A stretch of DNA of 64,000 nt from NCBI RefSeq assembly GCF_004361695.1, contig NZ_SNVW01000014.1, forward strand, positions 24,507 to 88,506, read 5' to 3'. A program made the translations under genes and the position numbers. Of this stretch, positions 1-8,569 are shown piece after piece (position 1 is the first letter of the stretch; every line of letters starts with the position of its first letter). This DNA is from Curtobacterium flaccumfaciens (GTDB lineage Bacteria > Actinomycetota > Actinomycetes > Actinomycetales > Microbacteriaceae). The notes below the pieces were generated by a model. The model did not search any database. It saw only the letters and a list, made by a program, of their open reading frames with translations, and was not told the origin of the DNA.

Positions 1-527
1 CGTACGTCGATGCCGCGCACGACGCCGGCATGCCCGTGATCCTCGACCTGCAGCCGGGGCGTGCGGACTTCCTGTCGCAGGCGAAGCGCTACGAGGCGCT
101 GCTGTCGAAGCCCGGTGTGTGGCTCGCACTCGACCCGGAGTGGCGGCTGACGGACGACCAGGTGCCGCTCGAGCAGATCGGCAGCGTGTCGGCGTCCGAG
201 GTGAACCAGGTGTCGTCGTGGCTGGCGTCGCTCGTGCGGTCGAAGGGGTTGCCGCCGAAGGCGTTCGTGCTGCACCAGTTCCGGCTGTCGATGATCCAGG
301 ACCGGTCCTCGCTGGAGTCGCACCCCGAGCTGGACGTGCTGATCCACGTCGACGGGCAGGGCTCGCAGCCGGACAAGCAGGCGACGTGGAAGGCGCTGCA
401 CGCGGATGCTCCCGAGGGCGTGCACTGGGGCTGGAAGAACTTCACCGACGAGGACACGCCCATGCTGACGCCCGGGCAGACGATGTCCGAGGTGGCGCCG
501 ACGCCGTCGCTGATCACGTACCAGTAA
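1..527 (+). CDS. conserved hypothetical protein, C-terminal part (5' end outside window)
   Basis: The frame is already open at base 3, so this is the 3' end of a longer gene; the first visible Met (base 30) is internal. About 174 residues are visible, starting YVDAAHDAGM, with LDLQPGRADF, LALDPEWRL, VLHQFRLSMI, IHVDGQG and WGWKNF. Alternating hydrophobic beta stretches and acidic ends look like the late strands of a TIM-barrel-like domain. I recognise the sequence type as a conserved actinobacterial, often lipoprotein-like, hypothetical family from recall only; no catalytic function is assigned. The stop is TAA, followed by an 85-bp gap before recQ. Confidence 0.75.
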   Translation, partial: YVDAAHDAGMPVILDLQPGRADFLSQAKRYEALLSKPGVWLALDPEWRLTDDQVPLEQIGSVSASEVNQVSSWLASLVRSKGLPPKAFVLHQFRLSMIQDRSSLESHPELDVLIHVDGQGSQPDKQATWKALHADAPEGVHWGWKNFTDEDTPMLTPGQTMSEVAPTPSLITYQ

Positions 528-612
528 GGCCCGGTTGGTCCAGTTGGTCCGGTTGTCCACAGTCTGGAGGCGCGGGTCAGGTTTCGTCGGTTGCTCCTGA
601 CAGCATGGGGGC

Positions 613-2742
613 ATGGAAACCACCGCCCCGCCTTCTGCAGACATCGCCGCCGAGGCACAGCAGGCGCTCGCTGCGCTCACGGGGCGGCCCGACGCGGTGT
701 TCCACCCCGGGCAGCTCGAGGCGATCTCGGCCCTCGTCGAGCACCGGCAGCGCGCCCTCGTCGTGCAGCGCACCGGGTGGGGGAAGTCCGCGGTGTACTT
801 CCTGGCCACCCTGCTGCTCCGCCGACGCGGTGGTGGCCCGACGGTGCTCGTGTCGCCGCTCCTCGCCCTGATGCGCGACCAGGTCGCCGCCGCGGCCCGG
901 GCCGGCGTCCGTGCGGTGTCGATCAACTCGGCGAACGCGCACGAGTGGGCCGACACCCAGGCTGCCCTCGCCCGCGACGAGGTGGACGTGCTCCTGGTCT
1001 CCCCCGAACGGCTCAACAACCCGAAGTTCCGCGACGAGCAGATGCCGACGCTCATCGCGCGGATGGGCATGCTCGTGGTCGACGAGGCGCACTGCATCTC
1101 GGACTGGGGCCACGACTTCCGACCGGACTACCGCCGGCTGGCCGAGCTCATCCGGTCCCTCCCCCACGGGGTCCCCGTCCTGGCGACCACCGCGACGGCG
1201 AACGAGCGCGTGGTCGAGGACGTCGCCGAGCAGCTCACCGCCGGCCCCGCCGACCCGGTGTTCACGATCCGCGGGTCCCTCGCGCGGGCGTCCCTCCGAC
1301 TCGGGGTGCTGACGCTCCCCGACGCGCGGCAGCGGCTCGGGTGGTTGCTCGCGCACCTCGGCGACCTGCCCGGCAGCGGCATCATCTACACGCTGACGGT
1401 CTCGGCGGCCGAGGACATCGCCCGGCTCCTGCGCGAGAACGGGTACGCCGTCCGTGCCTACACCGGGCGGACCGACACCGAGGAGCGCGAGCAGCTCGAG
1501 CAGCAGCTCAAGGGCAACGAGCTGAAGGCCCTCGTCGCCACGAGCGCGCTCGGCATGGGGTTCGACAAGCCCGACCTCGGGTTCGTCGTGCACGTCGGCG
1601 CTCCCTCGTCCCCGGTGGCGTACTACCAGCAGATCGGTCGTGCCGGGCGTGCGACCGACAACGCCGACGTCCTGCTGCTGCCCGGTCGTGAGGACCGCGA
1701 GATCTGGCAGTACTTCGCGAGCGCGTCGATGCCGACGCAGGAGCGCGCGACCGCGGTGCTGCAGGCGCTGTCGACCGACACCGCGATGTCCACCGTCGCG
1801 CTCGAGGGGCTCGTCGACATCAAGCGGTCGACACTCGAGCTGCTCCTCAAGGTCCTCGACGTCGACGGGGCCGTCCGCCGGGTGACCGGGGGCTGGGTCG
1901 CCACCGGCCGGCCCTGGGAGTACGACGCACCCCGGTACGAGCGGGTCGCCGCGGCCCGCGCTGCCGAGGCCGCCTCGATGCTCGACTACGAGTCGACGTC
2001 GCAGTGCCGGATGCGGCTCCTGCAGCAGGACCTCGACGACCCCTCGGCCGAGCCCTGCGGTCGCTGCGACAACTGCGCCGGCGCGTGGTTCCCGACGTCG
2101 GTGTCCGACACCGACGCGTCCGGTGCCGCCGCGGCGCTCGACAAGGTCGGCGTCGAGATCGCCCCGCGGGCGCAGTGGCCGTCGGGCATGTCCGCCCTCG
2201 GCGTCGCCGTGCGGGGCAAGATCGGCCCGGACGAGCTCGTGCAGCCGGGCCGCGCCGTCGCCCGCCTCACGGACCTCGGCTGGGGCGGCCCGCTCCGCGC
2301 GCTGTTCGCTCCCGCCACCCCGGACGCCCCCATCACCCGTGAGCTCGTCGACGGGTGCGTCCGCGCCCTCAAGGACTGGCCGTGGGAGGCCCGGCCGACC
2401 GCGGTCGTCGCGATGTCGTCGCGCTCCCGGCCGGAACTCGTCGGGTCGCTCGCGCAGGCGCTGTCCTCGATCGGACGGCTGCAGTTCCTCGGCACGCTCG
2501 GCCGCACCGGCGGCGCGCCCCGGGGCGACGGCGCGACGAACAGCGCCTACCGGCTGTCCGGCGTGTGGGACACCTTCGAGGTCGGGCCCGAGCTGGCTGC
2601 CGCCCTCCGGTCGCACGAGGGGCCGGTGCTGCTCGTGGACGACCTGGTGGACAGCCGGTGGACGATGACGGTCGCGGGGCGGGAGCTCCGGCGTGCCGGG
2701 GCGTCGGCCGTGCTCCCGTTCGCCCTCGCCACCGTCGCCTGA
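613..2742 (+). CDS. recQ: RecQ-family ATP-dependent DNA helicase with C-terminal phosphoribosyltransferase-like domain
   Basis: Predicted 3'-5' superfamily 2 DNA helicase for repair and recombination, 709 aa. Walker A is TGWGKS (residues 54-59), the DEAH box is VVDEAH (155-160), motif III-like CISDWGHDFR follows directly, and motif VI is QQIGRAGR (about 345). A zinc-binding subdomain is indicated by the cysteines of STSQCRM and CGRCDNC (about 465-495). The last 200 residues do not look like HRDC. They end in VLLVDDLVDSRWT (about 672-684), which resembles the PRPP-binding loop of type I phosphoribosyltransferases, preceded by a VAMSSRSRPELV segment. Similar RecQ-PRT architectures are known in actinobacterial annotation, but the role of the tail is unknown. 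ATG start; no partner gene is co-transcribed. Confidence 0.93.
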   Translation: METTAPPSADIAAEAQQALAALTGRPDAVFHPGQLEAISALVEHRQRALVVQRTGWGKSAVYFLATLLLRRRGGGPTVLVSPLLALMRDQVAAAARAGVRAVSINSANAHEWADTQAALARDEVDVLLVSPERLNNPKFRDEQMPTLIARMGMLVVDEAHCISDWGHDFRPDYRRLAELIRSLPHGVPVLATTATANERVVEDVAEQLTAGPADPVFTIRGSLARASLRLGVLTLPDARQRLGWLLAHLGDLPGSGIIYTLTVSAAEDIARLLRENGYAVRAYTGRTDTEEREQLEQQLKGNELKALVATSALGMGFDKPDLGFVVHVGAPSSPVAYYQQIGRAGRATDNADVLLLPGREDREIWQYFASASMPTQERATAVLQALSTDTAMSTVALEGLVDIKRSTLELLLKVLDVDGAVRRVTGGWVATGRPWEYDAPRYERVAAARAAEAASMLDYESTSQCRMRLLQQDLDDPSAEPCGRCDNCAGAWFPTSVSDTDASGAAAALDKVGVEIAPRAQWPSGMSALGVAVRGKIGPDELVQPGRAVARLTDLGWGGPLRALFAPATPDAPITRELVDGCVRALKDWPWEARPTAVVAMSSRSRPELVGSLAQALSSIGRLQFLGTLGRTGGAPRGDGATNSAYRLSGVWDTFEVGPELAAALRSHEGPVLLVDDLVDSRWTMTVAGRELRRAGASAVLPFALATVA

Positions 2743-2755
2743 CCCCGGCGGACCG

Positions 2756-3631
2756 CTACGCGGCCGAGCCGATCGCGTCGAGTTCCGCGAGTGCGTCCTC
2801 GGGCAGGGTGAAGCCAGCCGAGGCGACGTTGTCGCGCAGGTGCGCCACCGACGAGGTCCCGGGGATGAGCAGCATGTTCGGCGAGCGCTGGAGCAACCAC
2901 GCCAGCGCCACGGTCAGCCGCGAGACGCCGAGCCGTGCCGCGACGGCGTCGAGTGCGCCGGACTGGATGGGCGAGAAGCCGCCGAGCGGGAAGTACGGCA
3001 CGTAGGCGATCCCCTGGGCGGCGGTCAGCTGGAGCATGGCCTCGTCCTCGCGGCGGGCGACGTTGTAGAGGTTCTGCACGGTGACGACGGGGGCGATCGT
3101 CTGCGCCTCGGCGAGCTGGTCGGCGTCCACGGTGGACAGGCCGAGGTGCTTGATGAGCCCCTGCTGCTGGAGTTCGGCGAGCGCCTCGAACTGCGGCGCG
3201 ATGCTGCCCGGCTCGGGCGCGTCGAAGCCGCCCATCCGGAGGTTCACCACGTCGAGCTGCTCCAGGCCGAGGTTCCGCAGGTTGTCGTGCACCTGCTCGA
3301 CGAGCTCGTGCGGCTCGCGGGCGTGCGGCCACCCGCCCTCGGCGTCGCGGCGGGCGCCGACCTTCGTGACGATGTGCAGGCCGTCCGCGTACGGGTGGAG
3401 GGCTTCGCGGATGACCTCGTTCGTGACGTGGGGACCGTAGAAGTCCGACGTGTCGATGTGGGTGATCCCGAGCTCGACGACGGTGCGGAGGACGCGGATC
3501 GCCTCGGCGCGGTCGGTCGGCGGTCCGAAGACCCCGGGTCCGGCCAGCTGCATTGCGCCGTACCCGACGCGGGTGAGTTCGAGGTCATCGGCGGGGCGGT
3601 AGGTGCCGCCGGGGAGGGTCGTTTCGGTCAT
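2756..3631 (-). CDS. aldo/keto reductase family oxidoreductase
   Basis: Predicted NADPH-dependent carbonyl reductase of the AKR (beta/alpha)8 superfamily, 291 aa, cytosolic. N-terminal VGYGAMQL and HIDTSDFYGPHVTNE supply the catalytic Asp60 and Tyr65, and VTKVG supplies Lys90. The fourth tetrad position, normally His, appears to be Asn130 (LDVVNLR). The C-terminal part contains LIPGTSSVAHLRDN, the cofactor phosphate-binding region. The start is the ATG encoding MTETTLPGG, chosen because a longer upstream frame would run into the divergent regulator. It is divergent from the XRE regulator with 102 bp between starts, so the regulator probably controls it (inference). It converges on recQ with a 13-bp gap. 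Confidence 0.9.
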   Translation of the reverse strand: MTETTLPGGTYRPADDLELTRVGYGAMQLAGPGVFGPPTDRAEAIRVLRTVVELGITHIDTSDFYGPHVTNEVIREALHPYADGLHIVTKVGARRDAEGGWPHAREPHELVEQVHDNLRNLGLEQLDVVNLRMGGFDAPEPGSIAPQFEALAELQQQGLIKHLGLSTVDADQLAEAQTIAPVVTVQNLYNVARREDEAMLQLTAAQGIAYVPYFPLGGFSPIQSGALDAVAARLGVSRLTVALAWLLQRSPNMLLIPGTSSVAHLRDNVASAGFTLPEDALAELDAIGSAA

Positions 3632-3733
3632 GCCACCACGATGCGCCTCGCACGCCGACACCGGCAGGTCCCCCGCGACCCTGGGACCACGGGGACCAGG
3701 ATCGACCGGCACGGGGTCCGTAGCCTGGGGTGC

Positions 3734-4603
3734 GTGAGCGAGAACACCCTGGGCGAGTACCTCCGAGCGCGGCGGGAACTCGTGCGCCCCGAGGACGCCG
3801 GGCTGCGCGTGACCGGGGCCCGTCGCACGCCGGGGCTCCGGCGCGAAGAGGTCGCGACCCTCGCCGGCATCAGCGCCGACTACTACCTGCGCCTCGAGCA
3901 GGGACGGGACCGCAACCCGTCGGCGCAGGTGCTCGACGCGATCGCGCGGGTGCTCGGCCTCGACCACACCGCCGTCGGCTACCTGCACGGCCTGGCCGAC
4001 ACCGCCACCGTGCGACGCCGTCCGGGTGCGCGGGCGCGTGTCGACCGGGTGCCGTCCGGCACGCTGCAGTTGCTCGACGTCATCGGGCTGCCCGCGTTCG
4101 TCGAGAACCGGGCGTTCGACGTGCTCGCGGCGAACCGGCTCGCAACCGCGCTGGCGCCGGGGATGCGGGCGGGCGAGAACCGGCTGCGCACCATGTTCCT
4201 CGACGGCACCGAGGCGGACCGGTACCCCGACTGGCAGGACCAGATGGGCGGGATGGTCGCGGCCTTCCGGTCGTCCATCGGCCCGGACGTCGACGACCCG
4301 GCGATCACGACCCTGGTGGGCGAGCTGTCCCTCGGCAGCGAGGACTTCCGGCGGCTCTGGGCGCGGCACGACGTGCGGCCGCTCGGCGGGGGCTCGGTGC
4401 GGATCTGGCACCCGGAGGTCGGCGACCTCGAACTGCGGCGCGAGAAGCTCGGCATCGGCGGGACCGACGGGCAGCTGCTCGTGGTGCACCACGCGGAGCC
4501 GGGATCGCCCTCGGAGCGGGCGTTGGCGCTGCTCGGCAGCCTGGCCGCCCCGCGCGCCGACCGACTCGGAACGACTCAGTCGACGTCGTACGACACCGAA
4601 TGA
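3734..4603 (+). CDS. XRE-family transcriptional regulator with MmyB-like C-terminal domain
   Basis: DNA-binding regulator of 289 aa. The N-terminal helix-turn-helix is TPGLRREEVATLAGISADYY (residues about 34-53) followed by LRLEQGRDRNPS. The C-terminal 180 residues (LLDVIGLPAFVENRAFDVLAANRLA, then WARHDVRPLGGG and a strongly conserved WHPEVGDLEL) match the PAS-like ligand-binding domain of MmyB-type regulators. A GTG start at 3734 is used because it directly precedes SENTLGEYLRARRE, the usual family N-terminus; a TAGCCT hexamer sits just upstream, so the mRNA leader may be very short. The gene is divergent from the aldo/keto reductase, its likely target. The ligand is unknown. Confidence 0.92.
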   Translation: MSENTLGEYLRARRELVRPEDAGLRVTGARRTPGLRREEVATLAGISADYYLRLEQGRDRNPSAQVLDAIARVLGLDHTAVGYLHGLADTATVRRRPGARARVDRVPSGTLQLLDVIGLPAFVENRAFDVLAANRLATALAPGMRAGENRLRTMFLDGTEADRYPDWQDQMGGMVAAFRSSIGPDVDDPAITTLVGELSLGSEDFRRLWARHDVRPLGGGSVRIWHPEVGDLELRREKLGIGGTDGQLLVVHHAEPGSPSERALALLGSLAAPRADRLGTTQSTSYDTE

Positions 4604-4610
4604 GTCGTTC
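4569..4610 (+). terminator. inverted repeat at the 3' end of the XRE regulator
   Basis: GAACGACTCA (4569-4578) is perfectly inverted as TGAGTCGTTC (4601-4610) with a 22-nt loop. The left arm lies inside the last codons of the regulator and the stop codon is in the right arm. There is no U-tract, so it may be a weak terminator or an mRNA 3' stabilising hairpin. Confidence 0.4.
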
Positions 4611-4709
4611 ACCCGCGCCGGCAACGACCCGCGCATGCAGGGTGCGACACGGTCGTCGTCGCACGACGACGGCGATGTCGTTCCGGGTCGACGCTCCCCG
4701 CCCGCGCCG

Positions 4710-5249
4710 CTACCGGCGGACGGGCTTCGGGAAGGCGGCCCGCATGTGGTCCGTGGTGAGCACGTCCCCGATGCCGATCATGAGCAGTGAGAACACGATC
4801 TGCTCGATCACCATCCAGAACGGGTAGAGGCCCGGGATCGCCGCGACCACGAGTGTCACGACCGGGAAGATCCGGCTGAACAACCGGAGCCGCTGGTACG
4901 CCCAGTAGTACCCGAGCTGCGCCCGCCACGCGAAGACGTAGAGCGTCAGGGTGATGAGCAGCACGACCGTCGCCCGGAACCACACCGCCCACGGGACCGT
5001 CTGCCCCGCGTGGGTCAGCACCACCGCGACGACGATGGCGGCGAACCCGACGACCGTCTCGGCGACGAGCAGCCACCGGATCCGGCGGAACGAGCGCACG
5101 GTGTCGGGGTGCTCCAGCATGTCCTCGCGGACGACGTAGCCGCCCTGCCGGCCGCCGGCGAGCTGGTCGAGTCGCAGGCGACACCACAGGCGGTCGGCGA
5201 GGGCGCCGAGCCCGTCGTTCTGCTGCGTCACCCTCCCATGGTGCCGCAT
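4710..5249 (-). CDS. small integral membrane protein of unknown function
   Basis: Predicted 179-aa membrane protein. The soluble N-terminus (about 55 aa) contains LADRLWCRLRLDQLAGGRQGGYVV. It is followed by hydrophobic segments WLLVAETVVGFAAIVVAVVL (about 59-80), VWFRATVVLLITLTLYVFAW (about 89-108) and a long bipartite stretch IFPVVTLVVAAIPGLYPFW with IVFSLLMIGIGDVL (about 126-163), giving four probable transmembrane helices and a short basic tail. I do not recognise a named family. The ATG start has a poor ribosome site; a GTG six codons downstream (VTQQNDG) directly follows GGGAGG and is an alternative. Both neighbours are distant, so it is probably monocistronic. Confidence 0.75.
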   Translation of the reverse strand: MRHHGRVTQQNDGLGALADRLWCRLRLDQLAGGRQGGYVVREDMLEHPDTVRSFRRIRWLLVAETVVGFAAIVVAVVLTHAGQTVPWAVWFRATVVLLITLTLYVFAWRAQLGYYWAYQRLRLFSRIFPVVTLVVAAIPGLYPFWMVIEQIVFSLLMIGIGDVLTTDHMRAAFPKPVRR

Positions 5250-5414
5250 CCCGCTCGGGAACCGGCACCGCGCCTCCAGGCCACGACGGACGCGACGGTC
5301 GCGACGGTCACGACCCGATGCGGCCCGCCGTCGGTACCGGACCCAGCGCCCGGACCACGACCCGACGCGTCTCGACGCGACCCGGCGCGGCGCGGCGCGG
5401 CGCGGCGCGGCGAC
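5250..5414. repeat. intergenic stretch with dispersed motif and CGCGG pentanucleotide array
   Basis: This gap holds one copy of the dispersed CCGCGCCTCCAGGCC motif (5269-5283). A perfect pentanucleotide array (CGCGG, five units, 5386-5410) stops just before the DM13-gene stop codon. No reading frame with coding character was seen. Confidence 0.6.
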
Positions 5415-6062
5415 TCAGTCGGTCGGGATGAGCGCTGCGCCGCCGAGGACCTGCCCGGAGTCGGGGTCCAGCAGGACCACCGACCGGACCGGGTCCGGGA
5501 TCCCCCGGGGTGCCTCGAGGTCGAACGTGATGGTCCCGACGTCGGACGGGATCGTGCCGAGGTCGTCGTCCGCACCCTGCTGCGTCCAGTACCCGCGGCG
5601 CTCACCGACGACCGGCCCCTCGGACAGCAGCACCCGGACGGCGGGCAGCTCGGAGTCGTACGACGCCACCCGGAGGTCCTGGATCGTGACGAGCAGGTGG
5701 TCCCCGGCGCGCGTGATCCGGACGTGGCCCGAGGCGAACCGGTCGATCGGCACGAGGTCCCCCGCGACGGGCGGGACGCGTCGCCACCACGGGTCGATCG
5801 GCGATCCGTCGGCACGGTCGTCGGTGTCGGACGACGTGTCGGACGACGTCTCGGGCGCCGGGACCGGCGCGCCGAGCGTGTTCGACGGTGACACCCGGGT
5901 ACCGCCCTGCACGCCCTGCTCGGCGAGCGGGGTCGACGTCGCGACGGGCTGTGCGGTGTCGCTGCCCCGTTCGGCCTGGATGGCGTACCAGGCGACCAGG
6001 ACGAGGACGACGGCGAGCACGGCGGCGGCAGCGATCGCCCACCGTCGCCGTGCCGCCGTCAT
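5415..6062 (-). CDS. membrane-anchored DM13-like domain protein
   Basis: Predicted 215-aa surface protein. The N-terminus MTAARRRW then AIAAAAVLAVVLVLVAWYAI (about 9-28) is a signal anchor. A Ser/Thr/Asp-rich linker follows (SSDTSSDTDDRADG, about 75-90). The C-terminal 125 residues (SGHVRITRAG, AVRVLLSEG, DDLGTIPSDVGTITFDL, VVLLDPDSGQVLGGAALIP) follow the DM13 pattern: G-x-hydrophobic strand, VxLS, DLGxLxxxxG, then a final GxAxL. DM13 domains are proposed electron-transfer or cell-surface modules; function here is unproven. It is 20 bp downstream of der and probably the last gene of the parA-der operon. The usual DM13 cysteine appears to be missing. Confidence 0.8.
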   Translation of the reverse strand: MTAARRRWAIAAAAVLAVVLVLVAWYAIQAERGSDTAQPVATSTPLAEQGVQGGTRVSPSNTLGAPVPAPETSSDTSSDTDDRADGSPIDPWWRRVPPVAGDLVPIDRFASGHVRITRAGDHLLVTIQDLRVASYDSELPAVRVLLSEGPVVGERRGYWTQQGADDDLGTIPSDVGTITFDLEAPRGIPDPVRSVVLLDPDSGQVLGGAALIPTD

Positions 6063-6082
6063 GTCCGCTCCCCCGGTCGGCC

Positions 6083-7600
6083 TCAGCGCTTGCGACGCTC
6101 GCGCACGCGCATGTTGACGTTGATCGGCGTGCCCGAGAAGCCCCAGACCTCGCGGAGACGACGGGTGATGAACCGTCGGTACTGCGGGTCGAGGAAGCCG
6201 GTCGTGAAGAGCACGAACGTCGGCGGCTGGCTCGAGGCCTGCGTCCCGAACAGGATGCGGGGCTGCTTGCCGCCGCGCACGGGGTGCGGGTGCTCCTGCA
6301 CGAGTTCGGCGATGAAGGCGTTGACCTTGCCGGTCGGGATGCGGGTGTCCCACGACTCGAGCGCGGTCTCGAGCGCCGGTACGAGCTTCTCGAGGTGCCG
6401 ACCGGTGCGGGCCGACATGTTCACGCGCGGGGCCCACGCCACGTGGGCGAGGTCCTGCTCGATCTCACGCTCGAGGTAGCGGCGGCGGTCGTCGTCGAGC
6501 AGGTCCCACTTATTGTAGGCGAGCACGAGCGCACGACCGGACTCGAGGACGAGGTCGATGATGCGGAGGTCCTGCACGGAGATCGGCTCGGTGACGTCGA
6601 GGACGACGACGGCGACCTCGGCCTTCTCGAGCGCGGCCGTGGTGCGGAGGGACGCGTAGAAGTCGGCGCCCTGCTGCAGGTGCACGCGCTTCCGGATGCC
6701 GGCGGTGTCGACGAAGCGCCACACCTTGCCGCCGAGTTCGATCTGCTCGTCCACCGGGTCGCGCGTGGTGCCGGCGAGGTCGTTCACGACGACGCGCTCT
6801 TCGCCGGCGGCCTTGTTGAGCAGCGAGCTCTTGCCGACGTTCGGGCGGCCGAGGATGGCCACGCGGCGGGGACCGCCGACCTCCTGCTTGGCGACGGCCG
6901 AGGTGTCGGGGAGCGTCTTGATGATGAGGTCGAGCAGGTCCGCGACGCCGCGGCCGTGCAGCGCCGACACCGGGTGCGGCTCGCCGAGGCCGAGGTTCCA
7001 GAGCTCATACGCGTCGAGGTCGCGGCGGTCGTCGTCGGACTTGTTCGCGACGACGATGACCGGACGGTCGGTGCCGCGGAGCATCTTCACGACGTGCTCG
7101 TCGGTGGCAGTGATGCCGACCGTGACGTCGACGACGAAGAGCACCGCGTCGGCGAGGTCGATCGCGACCTCGGCCTGCGCGGCGACGGAGGCGTTGATGC
7201 CCTGCGCGTCCGGCTCCCAGCCGCCGGTGTCGACGAGCGTGAAGCGCTTGTCGTTCCAGTCGGCCTTGTACGAGACACGGTCGCGCGTGACGCCGGGGAC
7301 GTCCTGCACGACGGCTTCGCGGCGACCGAGGATGCGGTTCACGAGCGCCGACTTGCCGACGTTCGGGCGACCGACGATCGCGAGCACCGGGTACGCCGGC
7401 AGGTAGGTGATGCCGTCCGTGCCGAGCTGGCCGGCCTCGAGCAGGGCGACGTCTTCCTCGTCGAGCTCGTAGTCCTCGAGCCCGGCGCGGAGCGCGGTCG
7501 CCCGCTGCTCGGCCTCGGCCTCGTCGAGCCCGGCGAGACGCTCGCCGAGCGCGTCGTCGTACTGGGGGAAGTCGTCGTGGTCGTTGTCGAGCTGCGCCAT
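6083..7600 (-). CDS. der: ribosome biogenesis GTPase Der (EngA)
   Basis: Essential double-GTPase for 50S ribosomal subunit assembly, 505 aa. An acidic actinobacterial N-terminal extension (about 65 aa) precedes G-domain 1 with GRPNVGKS (77-84), DTGGW and NKSD. G-domain 2 follows with [14 protein letters not shown] (about 254), DTAGIRKR and NKWD. The C-terminal KH-like domain ends [12 protein letters not shown]. The length is normal for Actinobacteria. ATG start; the gene follows cmk after a 72-bp gap in the same direction, the standard cmk-der pairing. Confidence 0.97.
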   Translation of the reverse strand: MAQLDNDHDDFPQYDDALGERLAGLDEAEAEQRATALRAGLEDYELDEEDVALLEAGQLGTDGITYLPAYPVLAIVGRPNVGKSALVNRILGRREAVVQDVPGVTRDRVSYKADWNDKRFTLVDTGGWEPDAQGINASVAAQAEVAIDLADAVLFVVDVTVGITATDEHVVKMLRGTDRPVIVVANKSDDDRRDLDAYELWNLGLGEPHPVSALHGRGVADLLDLIIKTLPDTSAVAKQEVGGPRRVAILGRPNVGKSSLLNKAAGEERVVVNDLAGTTRDPVDEQIELGGKVWRFVDTAGIRKRVHLQQGADFYASLRTTAALEKAEVAVVVLDVTEPISVQDLRIIDLVLESGRALVLAYNKWDLLDDDRRRYLEREIEQDLAHVAWAPRVNMSARTGRHLEKLVPALETALESWDTRIPTGKVNAFIAELVQEHPHPVRGGKQPRILFGTQASSQPPTFVLFTTGFLDPQYRRFITRRLREVWGFSGTPINVNMRVRERRKR

Positions 7601-7672
7601 GTGGGTTCCTTGCCGGCGACCCTGCGGCCGCGTGTTGTCAGTGCGTGGCCGCGCGGGGCCGGGATGTCGGTG

Positions 7673-8569
7673 TCAGTGCGTGGCCGCGCGGGCCAGGTCG
7701 ACGACCGCCTGCACGGTCTGGTCGAAGTCGAGGTCGGTGGAGTCGAGCGTCGTGACGCCGTCGGCGGCGTTCATGAAGTCGACGACCTTCGCGTCCGCCG
7801 CGTCGCGACGAGCGAGTGCGGCGGAGGTCTCGGCGGCGGACTGGGTCGTGACCTCGGCCGCACGCCGTGCCATCCTAACCGACTCGTCGGCGGTCAGCAG
7901 GATCCGTACCTCGGCGTCCGGGGCGACCACGGTCGTGATGTCCCGTCCCTCGGTGATGATGCCCGGGGCGTCCGCCTTCCGCATCACCGTGCGGAAGAGC
8001 TGGACGAGACGCTGCCGGACCTCGGGGAGCTTGGCGATGTGGGCGACGGCGGCGGTCACGTCGGGGGTGCGGATGGCGTCGGTGACGTCGGTCTCCCCCA
8101 CCCGGACGAAGTAGGCGTCGGGGTCGGTGCCGATCGCGTAGTCGAAGGTGTCCCAGCTGGCGAGCACCGCCGCCGGGTCGTCGAGGTCGACGCGCTGCTG
8201 CAGGGCGTGCCAGGCGAGTGCACGGTACGCGGCGCCGGTGTCCTGGTAGCCGAAGCCGAGTGCCCGGGCCGCGGCACGGGACACGCTGGACTTGCCGCTG
8301 CCGGCGGGGCCGTCGACCGCGATGACGGTCTTCGCGACGTAGGCGCCGTCGGCCAGGCCGGCCGGCATCGGGGCACTGGTCGACCCCGGCTCGCCGCCGG
8401 GTTCGCCGAGGCCGCCGGCCGGACCACCGAGCGGTCCGCCGTCGGCGCCGCCGCCCGCTCCGTCGCCCGGCGTGGGCAGACCGGTGTCGGGCCCGTTCGG
8501 TCCGCCGGTGACTCCGGAGTCCTGCGCGGCCGCGGTCGTGGCGGGGTCGGTGTTCTCGTTCAGGCCCAT
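7673..8569 (-). CDS. cmk: (d)CMP kinase with long low-complexity N-terminal extension
   Basis: Phosphorylates CMP and dCMP using ATP. The kinase core starts at [19 protein letters not shown] (P-loop about residues 87-95) and contains [20 protein letters not shown] and LARRDAADA, all Cmk signatures. The ATG used here overlaps the end of tyrA by 10 bp and gives 298 aa. Residues 1-67 are Gly/Pro/Ala-rich low complexity. A second Met at residue 68 (MPAGLADG) would give 231 aa, the usual Cmk length, so either the start is downstream or this strain carries a disordered leader. Coupled to tyrA and followed by der. Confidence 0.93.
   Translation of the reverse strand: MGLNENTDPATTAAAQDSGVTGGPNGPDTGLPTPGDGAGGGADGGPLGGPAGGLGEPGGEPGSTSAPMPAGLADGAYVAKTVIAVDGPAGSGKSSVSRAAARALGFGYQDTGAAYRALAWHALQQRVDLDDPAAVLASWDTFDYAIGTDPDAYFVRVGETDVTDAIRTPDVTAAVAHIAKLPEVRQRLVQLFRTVMRKADAPGIITEGRDITTVVAPDAEVRILLTADESVRMARRAAEVTTQSAAETSAALARRDAADAKVVDFMNAADGVTTLDSTDLDFDQTVQAVVDLARAATH

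Noticed and set aside
577..2616. Long open frame antisense to recQ (about 680 codons)
   Set aside because: It is the complementary frame of a high-GC gene with third-codon GC, rich in Arg/Gly/Glu/Val, and shows no domain. recQ has clear helicase motifs on the other strand.
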